Source: an uncultured Polaribacter sp. (GTDB lineage: Bacteria; Bacteroidota; Bacteroidia; Flavobacteriales; Flavobacteriaceae). Taken from it: a stretch of 64,000 bases of DNA. Of the stretch, positions 44,642 to 52,416 are shown one piece after another. Both the position numbers and the translations under genes were made by a program. The notes beneath the pieces are model-generated. The model was not told the origin of the DNA and made no database searches. It worked only from the letters and a program-made list of their open reading frames with translations. The number at the start of each line of letters is the position of its first letter. Position 1 is the first letter of the stretch. Location of the stretch: positions 140,474 to 204,473 of the forward strand of contig NZ_CANMHM010000004.1 in assembly GCF_947497695.1 (NCBI RefSeq), written 5' to 3'.

Positions 44642-44727
44642 TAGCCCTGATTGAACGACCTGTTTGAGCTCTCACGCTTTTGGGCGTGAAGCGAGTAGTG
44701 AAAGCAGGAAATAGCTTCTAAAAAAAA
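44642..44727 (-). repeat. Dispersed structured repeat, type B copy 1
   Basis: Starts TAGCCCTGATTGAACG, contains GAGCTC followed by the hairpin TCACGC-TTTTGG-GCGTGA, then GCGAGTAGTGAAAGCAGG and ends AAATAGCTTC. CCTG near the left end can pair with CAGG near the right end. A second copy at 49037-49146 has CCAG and CTGG at the same places. Lies between the DUF1697 and kmo genes. Confidence 0.8.
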
Positions 44728-46137
44728 TTACATTCCTGCAATCTTATCTTGTTTTAGAATAACTTCTGTTTGTTTTTTTACCTTTTCTAAAATAAGTTTC
44801 AATTCACTCTTAGTTGTATTTTGTTGTGTTGTAACCTCATTGTTAAAAATAAGGTTTAACAACGCTTTATCTTGTGCTCTTCCTTTTCTCATAGCTTTAT
44901 CATAACCAATATCAGCATTAAAAGTAACCATAGAATACTTAGAAAAATACTCGGTAGGAAAGTTTTTCTCTAAATTCATTTCTAACTTTCTTTTCTCTTT
45001 AAAAATAGGGTTTGCTACATGATCTCTCATTTCGTAAAAATTATCAATTGCTAAGTTTGCAATAGCATCTGTGTCTGGTTTTCTTACTTTTTGATAGGTT
45101 TTAAAAACGGCTTCCCAACTCTTTAAATTCAGGTTTAAAATTTCATCAAATACAGTAATATCTTCAAAAGAAGCATTCATTCCTTGTCCGTAAAAAGGTA
45201 CAATAGCATGTGCTGCATCGCCCATTAAAACTGTTTTATTTTGATAACTCCAAGGCGAACATTTTATAGTTCCTAAAACTCCTGTTGGATTGTTTAAAAA
45301 TTCGTCTTTAATATTGGGTATCAATTTTAAAGCATCTGGGAATTCTTGCTCAAAAAACTGTGTTATTTTTTCTTCTGAAGTTAAATTATCAAAATTAAAT
45401 TTGCCTTCATTATAACTTAAAAACAAGGTTACTGTAAAACTACCATCTAAATTTGGGAGTGCAATCAACATAAAATCTCCACGAGGCCAAATATGTAAAT
45501 ATTGTTTACTTATTTGATGTTTGCCATTTTTATCTGCCGGAATTTCTAATTCTTTATACCCATGATTTAAATAATTTTGGGAGAAACTAAACAAGAATTT
45601 CTTTTCTAAGTAATAGCTTTTTCTGAGTGCAGAACCTGCTCCATCTGCTCCAAAAATAGTAGCTCCTTTTACAGAGGATTCTTCCTTGGTTTTATAATCT
45701 ATAAAATTTACGGTATTGTTTTCTAAATTTACGTTTGTACACTTTTTATTAAAATGAATATTTACATTTTGATGTTTTTCTGCTTCTGTGAGTAAAATTC
45801 CATTTAATTTATCGCGAGAAATAGAGTTGATTGCTTCATTTTCTCGTCCTGAATAATCTGACTTAAAAGTATTTTCTTGTTTATCGTGAATTAACCGACC
45901 AAACATTGGTATGCAAATTGCTCTTGCTTGCTCTTCTACTCCACACAATTTTAAAGCTTTAAAACCTCTGTCTGACAATGCTAAGTTGATAGACCTACCT
46001 GCAGAAATAGCTACTTTTCTAAGATCTGGTCTGCTTTCATAGACTTCAACTTTGTAGCCTCGTTGTGCTAATCTTAATGCCAACAAAGAGCCACATAAAC
46101 CTGCTCCTATAATTAATATTTTATCTGTTTTGTCCAT
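44728..46137 (-). CDS. kmo: Kynurenine 3-monooxygenase
   Basis: FAD-dependent hydroxylase that makes 3-hydroxykynurenine from kynurenine using NADPH and oxygen. The 469 residues show the FAD fold LIIGAGLCGSLLALRLAQRG (residues 8-27), the class A motif GADGAGSALRKS, and the FAD-ribityl motif VLMGDAAHAIVPFYGQGMNA. There is a C-terminal extension with no clear membrane helix. It follows kynU by 84 bp on the same strand. Length and motifs are intact. Confidence 0.95.
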   Translation of the reverse strand: MDKTDKILIIGAGLCGSLLALRLAQRGYKVEVYESRPDLRKVAISAGRSINLALSDRGFKALKLCGVEEQARAICIPMFGRLIHDKQENTFKSDYSGRENEAINSISRDKLNGILLTEAEKHQNVNIHFNKKCTNVNLENNTVNFIDYKTKEESSVKGATIFGADGAGSALRKSYYLEKKFLFSFSQNYLNHGYKELEIPADKNGKHQISKQYLHIWPRGDFMLIALPNLDGSFTVTLFLSYNEGKFNFDNLTSEEKITQFFEQEFPDALKLIPNIKDEFLNNPTGVLGTIKCSPWSYQNKTVLMGDAAHAIVPFYGQGMNASFEDITVFDEILNLNLKSWEAVFKTYQKVRKPDTDAIANLAIDNFYEMRDHVANPIFKEKRKLEMNLEKNFPTEYFSKYSMVTFNADIGYDKAMRKGRAQDKALLNLIFNNEVTTQQNTTKSELKLILEKVKKQTEVILKQDKIAGM

Positions 46138-46144
46138 ATTTTTC

Positions 46145-46215
46145 TTGAACTTGTTTCAGAATTTTATAATTTAATTCTGTTTAATTTTATCAGAAACTGA
46201 AATAAATTCAGTTTT
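46145..46215. repeat. Inverted-repeat element between kynU and kmo
   Basis: Arms TGAACTTGTTTCAG (from 46145) and CTGAAATAAATTCAG (to about 46211) face each other across about 40 bp. Related arms occur near 33692 and 59855. REP-like; it separates the two kyn genes and could form a transcript hairpin. Confidence 0.5.
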
Positions 46216-46221
46216 GCTATT

Positions 46222-47481
46222 TTACAAAAGTGTTTTTAAAACAGAAACCATATTAAAAACATCCTCAAAACTGTTATACATTGGTGTTGGTGCACAACGT
46301 ATTACATCTGGTTCTCTCCAATCTGTAATAATATTATTTTCAGTTAGCTTTTTATGCAAACTTTTATCAGCATTTTTAACCTGAATAGATAATTGACAAC
46401 CTCTTTCTTCAGAGTTTTTGGGTGTGATTATTTTAATAGCATCAGCGCCAATTTCATTGATTAAAAACTCGAAATAACCCGTTAGTTTTTCTGATTTTTT
46501 TCTCAAAGCACCCATTCCTACTTCATCAAACAAATCTAATGATGCTTTTATGGCTGCCATAGATAAAATTGGCGGATTTGACAATTGCCAACCTTCTGCT
46601 CCTTTCATCACATCAAAAGGTTGCCTCATGTTAAAACGGGTTTCTTTGTTATGATTCCACCAACCTGCAAAACGTGGTAAGTTTTTATTTTTTGCATGTT
46701 TTTCGTGTACAAAAATTCCTGCTAAACTTCCTGGACCAGAATTTAAGTATTTGTAAGTACACCAAGCAGCAAAATCTACATTTGAGTCATGTAAATTAGG
46801 TTGAATATTACCTGCTCCATGAGCTAAATCGATACCAACAACACAGTTTTTTGTATGTCCGATTTCTGCAATTCTTTTCAAATTCAAATACTGACCTGTG
46901 TAATAATTTACACCTCCAATTAGTAATAAAGCAATTTTATCTCCTTGTTCTGAAATGATTTTTTCTAAATCTTCTATTTTTAATAACTCTTCTCCTTTTT
47001 GAGGTTTCCACTCAATAATATCTTCTTTAGAAAATCCGTGAAATTGTAATTGCGATTCTACTGCATATCTATCTGAAGGAAAAGCATCAGATTCTATCAC
47101 AATTTTATATTTTGTTTTTGTGGGTCTGTAAAACGAAACCATTAGCAAATGTAAATTTGTGGTAAGGGTATTCATTACACAAACTTCAATAGGTTTTGCT
47201 CCTACAATTTTTGCCATTTTATCAGTTAACAATTCATGGTAGTTTAACCAAGGATTTTTTGCTTCAAAATGCCCTTCTACTCCTAAGTTTTCCCAATCTT
47301 CTAATTCTTGATTGATGTATTTTTTTGTCGTTTTTGGCTGTAAACCCAATGAATTTCCTGTAAAATACAACCAATCCTTTCCATTTTTATCTTTTGGGAT
47401 GTGAAACTGATTTCTTAAATGTGAAAGCGAATCTTCTTTGTCTTGTTGTTTAGCAAAAGCCAACGAATTTTGATATTGCAT
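46222..47481 (-). CDS. kynU: Kynureninase
   Basis: PLP enzyme that cleaves 3-hydroxykynurenine to 3-hydroxyanthranilate and alanine. The 419 residues contain MNTLTTNLHLLM, ESDAFPSDRYAVESQ, the PLP-binding AHGAGNI and CTYKYLNSGPGSLAGIF with the Schiff-base Lys, and RFAGWWNHN, all typical of kynureninase. With kmo and the dioxygenase it feeds de novo NAD synthesis from tryptophan; tryptophan dioxygenase and formamidase are not in the window. Confidence 0.96.
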   Translation of the reverse strand: MQYQNSLAFAKQQDKEDSLSHLRNQFHIPKDKNGKDWLYFTGNSLGLQPKTTKKYINQELEDWENLGVEGHFEAKNPWLNYHELLTDKMAKIVGAKPIEVCVMNTLTTNLHLLMVSFYRPTKTKYKIVIESDAFPSDRYAVESQLQFHGFSKEDIIEWKPQKGEELLKIEDLEKIISEQGDKIALLLIGGVNYYTGQYLNLKRIAEIGHTKNCVVGIDLAHGAGNIQPNLHDSNVDFAAWCTYKYLNSGPGSLAGIFVHEKHAKNKNLPRFAGWWNHNKETRFNMRQPFDVMKGAEGWQLSNPPILSMAAIKASLDLFDEVGMGALRKKSEKLTGYFEFLINEIGADAIKIITPKNSEERGCQLSIQVKNADKSLHKKLTENNIITDWREPDVIRCAPTPMYNSFEDVFNMVSVLKTLL

Positions 47482-47521
47482 TGAATTGAAAATGATTTAT
47501 TTCAAATATAATCAAAACAAA

Positions 47522-47634
47522 TAGTTTTCGACAAGCTCAAACTGAGATTTGAAAAATTATTGCATTTTGAAAGGAATTGAATAAACGTAAAAATCAATAA
47601 AATGTTAGAAGGTCACACTCAGTTTGTCGAAGTG
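47522..47634. repeat. Paired inverted-repeat element, type C copy 1
   Basis: Left arm TTTCGACAAGCTCAAACTGAG and right arm CTCAGTTTGTCGAAGTG enclose about 80 bp. The same paired layout recurs at 52226-52340. Arms of this type (TTCGACAAGCTCA) are widespread intergenic repeats in flavobacteria. Confidence 0.7.
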
Positions 47635-47738
47635 CTTTCTATTCATTAAATTTTAAAGTAATCCATATATTCTTGAAAATTTAATAATCGTATTTTTGAG
47701 TTTTGATTTTTCGTACATTCGCTTAAAATCCTTTTTTG

Positions 47739-48914
47739 ATGAAATTTTTAAAACTTTTTTCTATACTGACTTTCGTACTCTTGATGTCTTGTAAAGACGA
47801 TGTAAAAACAATTTCTGAATTGCAAAATATTCACACCAAACTAAAGACAACTTTTGCTCCTGATAAACGTGTAGCATTGTTTGACATTCATTTTGAACAA
47901 GTTGACAACCAACTTATTTTGGAAGGAGAAACTACACATAAAAAAGCTTTTTCGATACTTTTAGATAGTTTGCATCAAAGAAAATTAACATTCACAAACA
48001 ATGTACGTGTTTTACCAGATTCAGTTGTTGGCAATTTAAAATATGCAATTGCTAGAAATTCTGTGATTAACATACGTTCTCAACCAAAACATGCTGCTGA
48101 ATTAGGCACACAGGCTTTGTTAGGAATGCCTTTAAAAGTATTAGATAAAAAAGGCGATTTTTATAGAGTTCAAACTCCCGACAAATATATTTCTTGGGTT
48201 GACAAAGGTGGCATTACAAGAATGAATAAAACCGATTTTGAGCTTTGGAATACTCGAAAAAAAATAATTTATACCAGAAATTTTGGGTATGTATATGCTG
48301 ATAAAAATGAAAACTCTGCTATTATTTCTGATATTACTTTAGGTGGAGTTTTAAAATTTAAAGGTTTAGATGTTAATTTCTTTGAAGTAGAATACCCTGA
48401 TAAAAGAACCGGATTTGTAAAAAGAAGTGAAGGGCTTCTATACGATTCTTGGTTAGAATCTTTAAATACTCCTCAAGAAAACATAGAAATAATTGCCAAA
48501 TCTATGCAAGGTTTTCCTTATTTATGGGGAGGAACTTCTAGCAAAGGAATTGATTGTAGTGGTTTTACAAAAATGGTGTATTTAATGAATGGTTTTATTA
48601 TTCCTAGAGATGCTTCTCAGCAAATTAATGCTGGTAAAACTGTTGATAAAAACCTAACTTTTGAAGGTTTAGAAAAAGGAGATTTATTATTTTTTGGCAC
48701 AAAAGCAACAGCAGAAAAGAAACAACGAGTTGTGCATGTTGGTATTTGGTTAGGAAACAATAAAATGGAATTTATCCATGCTTCTGGAAATGTACATTTA
48801 AGATCTATGGATAAAAACCAACCTCATTATGATGAAATGAATAAAAATAGATATTTGGGGAGTAAACGTTATTTAGGTGTTAAAGATAATATGATTATTG
48901 ATTTGAAAAATTAG
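47739..48914 (+). CDS. SH3/NlpC-P60 lipoprotein, cell-wall endopeptidase
   Basis: A 391-residue lipoprotein (lipobox LLMSC), start ATG at 47739 with a TTG just before it. Two SH3-like regions (about 105-230, starting NSVINIRSQPKHAAELG) target it to peptidoglycan. The NlpC/P60 domain holds the catalytic Cys in GIDCSGFTKMV, His in RVVHVGIWLG and a third polar residue in FIHASGNVH. It probably cleaves D-Glu-diaminopimelate type bonds in murein stem peptides, as in the DUF4453-free flavobacterial SH3-NlpC proteins; that specificity is inferred. Confidence 0.88.
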   Translation: MKFLKLFSILTFVLLMSCKDDVKTISELQNIHTKLKTTFAPDKRVALFDIHFEQVDNQLILEGETTHKKAFSILLDSLHQRKLTFTNNVRVLPDSVVGNLKYAIARNSVINIRSQPKHAAELGTQALLGMPLKVLDKKGDFYRVQTPDKYISWVDKGGITRMNKTDFELWNTRKKIIYTRNFGYVYADKNENSAIISDITLGGVLKFKGLDVNFFEVEYPDKRTGFVKRSEGLLYDSWLESLNTPQENIEIIAKSMQGFPYLWGGTSSKGIDCSGFTKMVYLMNGFIIPRDASQQINAGKTVDKNLTFEGLEKGDLLFFGTKATAEKKQRVVHVGIWLGNNKMEFIHASGNVHLRSMDKNQPHYDEMNKNRYLGSKRYLGVKDNMIIDLKN

Positions 48915-48950
48915 TTATAACACAGAGTCTCGCTGAGATTTTTTGCAATA

Positions 48951-48976
48951 TGTCATTCCTGTGAAAACAGGAATCC
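48951..48976. repeat. Small dispersed hairpin (TCATTCCTG type)
   Basis: TCATTCCTGTGAAAACAGG followed by AATCC: a 7-8 bp stem ATTCCTGT/ACAGGAAT around GAAA. A very common intergenic hairpin in Bacteroidota. Confidence 0.6.
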
Positions 48977-49036
48977 AAAATAAGCTTTTAAATACTTACT
49001 GAATTAAAGGAGTTTCAAAATATTTACAAACAAGTC

Positions 49037-49146
49037 TAGCCCAGATTGAATCTTTCGACTTCGCTCAAGACAGGCTAACTTTTTTGAGCTCTTTTTTGCC
49101 TTTTACAGGCAAAAAAAGCGAGTAGTGAAAGCTGGAAATAGCTTCA
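49037..49146 (+). repeat. Dispersed structured repeat, type B copy 2
   Basis: Starts TAGCCCAGATTGAA, includes a TTTCGACTTCGCTCAAGACA insert absent from copy 1, GAGCTC, the hairpin TTTTTTGCC-TTTTACA-GGCAAAAAA, then GCGAGTAGTGAAAGCTGG and ATAGCTTC. CCAG pairs with CTGG; copy 1 has CCTG and CAGG, a compensatory change. Fills most of the 48915-49204 gap. Confidence 0.8.
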
Positions 49147-49153
49147 AAAAAAA

Positions 49154-49183
49154 GACCCTTCAAATTATAAAATCTAAAGGGTC
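49154..49183 (-). terminator. Terminator of the serB-serA fusion gene
   Basis: Stem GACCCTT/AAGGGTC around 16 bases; on the minus strand it is followed by seven T residues, 22 bp after the gene's stop. Confidence 0.75.
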
Positions 49184-49204
49184 GTTTATCATTATAAAAT
49201 TAGC

Positions 49205-51097
49205 TTAATAAAGTACTCTAAATTTAATTGTACCTTCTATACTTTTTAGTTTTTTCTTTACTTCTTTATTATAATCTTTATCTAAATCAATAATTACATA
49301 ACCCACTTTTGGATCTGTTGATAAATACTGACCTGTAATATTTAAATCGTACGTTGCTAAAATTTCATTAATTTTAGCCAATATACCTGGCACATTTTTA
49401 TGAATGTGTAAAAAACGGTGTGCATTTGTTTGTCTTGGCAAACGAATATTAGGGAAATTTACTGCATCTACAGTATTCCCTGAATTAATGTATGCCATAA
49501 TTTTGTTCGGTACAAAATCTGCAATATCTCTTTGTGCTTCTTCTGTACTACCCCCAACATGAGGTGTTAAAATTACGTTTGGCAATCCTTTTAATTCGGT
49601 ATAAAATTCTCCGTTTTTTCTTGGCTCAGAAGGATATACATCTATTGCTGCACCTGCTAATTTACCAGATTTTAACGCAGCTACTAAAGCTTCAATATCT
49701 ACTACAAAACCTCTTGATAAGTTTACTAAATGTGCACCATCTTTCATTTGAGAAATTTCTTTTTCTCCTAAGAAATTTTTGTTGGCAGCATTGTCATCAA
49801 CATGTAAAGTGACCACATCTGAAATTGTTAGTAAATCTTCTAATTTACTTACTTTAGTTGCGTTTCCTAAGGCTAATTTATCTTCAACATCATAGTAATA
49901 AACGTCCATTCCTAAAGCTTCTGCTAAAATAGATAATTGCTTACCAATATTACCATAACCAACAATACCTAGTTTTTTACCACGAACTTCTCTAGAACCT
50001 TGTGCTGTTTTATTCCATTGACCGTTATGAATTTCTGTACTTCTTTGAAAAACAGAACGCATTAACATAATAATTTCTCCGATAGCCAATTCTACTACAG
50101 AACGTGTATTACTGTAAGGAGCATTAAAAACAACAATTCCGTTTTCTTTACATGCTTCTAAATCAATTTGCTTGGTACCAATACAAAAAGCACTAACCAC
50201 CATTAATTTTTCTGCAGCTTCAACTACTTTTTTAGTTACGTTTGTTTTAGAACGGATTCCTAAAACATGTACATCTTTTATTTTTTCTATCAATTCGTCT
50301 TCAGACAAACTTTTAGATACAGTTTCTACAGAAAATCCATCTTCAGATAACTTTTTAAAAGCATCTTCATGTACGTTTTCTAGTAATAAAATTTTAATTC
50401 TGTTTTTTGGGTAACTGATGTTTCTTGGCAAATCGTTTATGTATAAAAATTCATCTAAATTTGGGGCAATATGGTCTGCGTTTTCTGTAGTTTTAACTCT
50501 AGAAACGTTTTCTGTGTAGGCAAAAAACTTATGAGCTACACCAGCTTCTCTAGTTACATAATCACTATAACCATCACCAATAACTTGTATTTCTCCTTCA
50601 AGATTCATGTCTTTTAAACACTTTATTTTCCCGTTGTGCTGAGAAAGTGGATTATGAGCATCAAACCCAATAATTTCACCGTCTTTTGCAAACTTAAAAG
50701 TATTTGCATACACTCTTTCTGAAGGTATATTGTATTCTTTTACAATAGGATCTATAAATTCTTTAAATCCGCAAGAAATTACATAAATATCATCTGCATA
50801 GTTTTCAAAAAATGCTTTGTTACTTTCTATGGACTTTGATACTTGCTTTTTTAAAGCTACTATTAAACCAGATAAATCTGCTTTATTTGCTTTTAGTAAT
50901 TGAATTCTTTTTTCTAATGATTCTGTGAAAGAAATTTCACCATCAATTCCTAAATTAGTAATGTCAATTATTTGTTGAATAATTGCTTCTTTATTAGGAT
51001 TATTTTCTAACGTAATTTCAGCTAAAACATCTAGTGCTTCTACCTTTGTTAGGGTACTATCAAAATCAAAAACGTAACTTCTTTTTGTGATACTCAT
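49205..51097 (-). CDS. serA: SerB-SerA fusion: phosphoserine phosphatase/PGDH
   Basis: One 630-residue chain with two serine-pathway enzymes. Residues 1-225 are a HAD phosphatase (FDFDSTLTKVEALD with the nucleophile Asp; GDGYSDYV near 175). Residues about 235-550 are D-3-phosphoglycerate dehydrogenase: GIRSKTNVTKK, Rossmann motif GIVGYGNIGKQL, catalytic LVNLSRGFVVD (Arg) and TPHVGGSTEEAQ (His). The last 75 residues are an ACT domain (VPGILAKINEILATYDLNI), a probable serine-feedback site. Steps one and three of serine synthesis are thus fused; serC is not present. Fusions like this occur in some Bacteroidota. Confidence 0.93.
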   Translation of the reverse strand: MSITKRSYVFDFDSTLTKVEALDVLAEITLENNPNKEAIIQQIIDITNLGIDGEISFTESLEKRIQLLKANKADLSGLIVALKKQVSKSIESNKAFFENYADDIYVISCGFKEFIDPIVKEYNIPSERVYANTFKFAKDGEIIGFDAHNPLSQHNGKIKCLKDMNLEGEIQVIGDGYSDYVTREAGVAHKFFAYTENVSRVKTTENADHIAPNLDEFLYINDLPRNISYPKNRIKILLLENVHEDAFKKLSEDGFSVETVSKSLSEDELIEKIKDVHVLGIRSKTNVTKKVVEAAEKLMVVSAFCIGTKQIDLEACKENGIVVFNAPYSNTRSVVELAIGEIIMLMRSVFQRSTEIHNGQWNKTAQGSREVRGKKLGIVGYGNIGKQLSILAEALGMDVYYYDVEDKLALGNATKVSKLEDLLTISDVVTLHVDDNAANKNFLGEKEISQMKDGAHLVNLSRGFVVDIEALVAALKSGKLAGAAIDVYPSEPRKNGEFYTELKGLPNVILTPHVGGSTEEAQRDIADFVPNKIMAYINSGNTVDAVNFPNIRLPRQTNAHRFLHIHKNVPGILAKINEILATYDLNITGQYLSTDPKVGYVIIDLDKDYNKEVKKKLKSIEGTIKFRVLY

Positions 51098-51239
51098 TAC
51101 TTAAGAATCTGGATTGAATTTAAGTGTGTAAATCTACAAATATAGTAGGGATTTAAGAAGTGATTTTACAACTTTTATAGTATTATTTTTATTTACTCTA
51201 AAAATCGAAAAATCTTTATATTAATGGAGTATTTAGCCC

Positions 51240-52061
51240 CTAAAAATTAAGAAATCCTAAAAGAAGCAACCACCAAACAATTGGTAATGTCTCTACCAAA
51301 AAAGAGCTGTAGTATTTATATTGCTCTATTTTTGCTCTCATTAAGAAGATAATCAGCAGAAAAAAGAACAACATAAAGGGAGTTATCACAATACTTAATG
51401 AGGCAACTAAATACTCTAAAATCAATGAAAAAATTAATAGCATTAAGCCTAATTTTTTGGTTTTCTCAATGCCTATTTTCTTGGGGATTGTTTGCAGAGA
51501 AATCGCATCGTATTTTACATCTCTAATATCAAAAGGTAGTATTAAAACAATTACTATTAATAAGCGTTGTATCATTATTAAAACACTGTTTAAGTCGATT
51601 TCTTTCCCTGAATCAATTAGAGGAATCAATACTGTAAAACCCGCCCAAACAATGGCTACAACAATAATTTTTAAATAACTTACCTCTCTTAAGTTTTTAG
51701 CAAATCCGCTTAAAAAAGGAACTGCATATAAAATAGTTAACAAGATAAAAGGAAGTGTAAAATAAAGTGTTTTTAATGAAACTTGATACATAAAATAACT
51801 CATTGCCAGAAAGCATAAAAAAGAAAAAATTTGAATATTTCTTAACCCTTTTGCCAAACTTCTGTGATGCAATTTTGCAACGCCTGCATATTTTACAAAA
51901 TTGTAACCAGTAATTGTTCCGAAAAAAATAAAATAGTTTAGGTTTTGATTGTAATCTAACTCAAAATAAATTTCTGTAATTCTTAAAAAAGCATACACAG
52001 AAAAAGCGACGTGAATACTTGCGTTTAAATAAAAATCGAAAGCTAATTTTAAAAACTTCAT
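51240..52061 (-). CDS. UbiA-like prenyltransferase-fold membrane protein
   Basis: A 273-residue protein with about eight membrane helices; start at 52061 (MKFLKLAFDFYLN) rather than a Cys/Tyr-rich upstream extension. It has the UbiA-type second motif DIRDVKYD (about residue 190), but the first Asp-rich motif is replaced by GYNFVKYAGVAKLHH, so catalytic activity is uncertain. Similar proteins are common but uncharacterised in flavobacteria. It is divergent from gcvP. Confidence 0.65.
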   Translation of the reverse strand: MKFLKLAFDFYLNASIHVAFSVYAFLRITEIYFELDYNQNLNYFIFFGTITGYNFVKYAGVAKLHHRSLAKGLRNIQIFSFLCFLAMSYFMYQVSLKTLYFTLPFILLTILYAVPFLSGFAKNLREVSYLKIIVVAIVWAGFTVLIPLIDSGKEIDLNSVLIMIQRLLIVIVLILPFDIRDVKYDAISLQTIPKKIGIEKTKKLGLMLLIFSLILEYLVASLSIVITPFMLFFFLLIIFLMRAKIEQYKYYSSFLVETLPIVWWLLLLGFLNF

Positions 52062-52225
52062 ACTACAAAAATAGCTTTTATGTTCATAACATTTCAATTT
52101 GGTTGATAATTAACTGTCTTTTGTCAAATCTAAAATCATTTTGAACCTAATAAAACCCTTATTTTTGTAGCTTGAAAATTTAACTGATGTTATGAATTTA
52201 AATAAGACATTTTTTTTAAAACAAC

Positions 52226-52340
52226 ATAGTTTTCGACAAGCTCAAACTAGCATTTAAGGTTTTAATTGATATTTCGTAAATGATTTTATAAACCTAAAAT
52301 TAATAAAACATCAGAATGTTACACTGAGCTTGTAGAAGTG
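52226..52340. repeat. Paired inverted-repeat element, type C copy 2
   Basis: Left arm TTTCGACAAGCTCAAACTAG and right arm ACACTGAGCTTGTAGAAGTG enclose about 70 bp, same layout as at 47522-47634. It sits in the 52062-52416 gap upstream of gcvP, which otherwise shows no gene. Confidence 0.7.
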
Positions 52341-52416
52341 TTTTTTTTGGAAACCTCTACAATTCTTAACCATTTTTAGACATCAATTACAAAAAGCCTA
52401 AACAAAACGTTATTAA

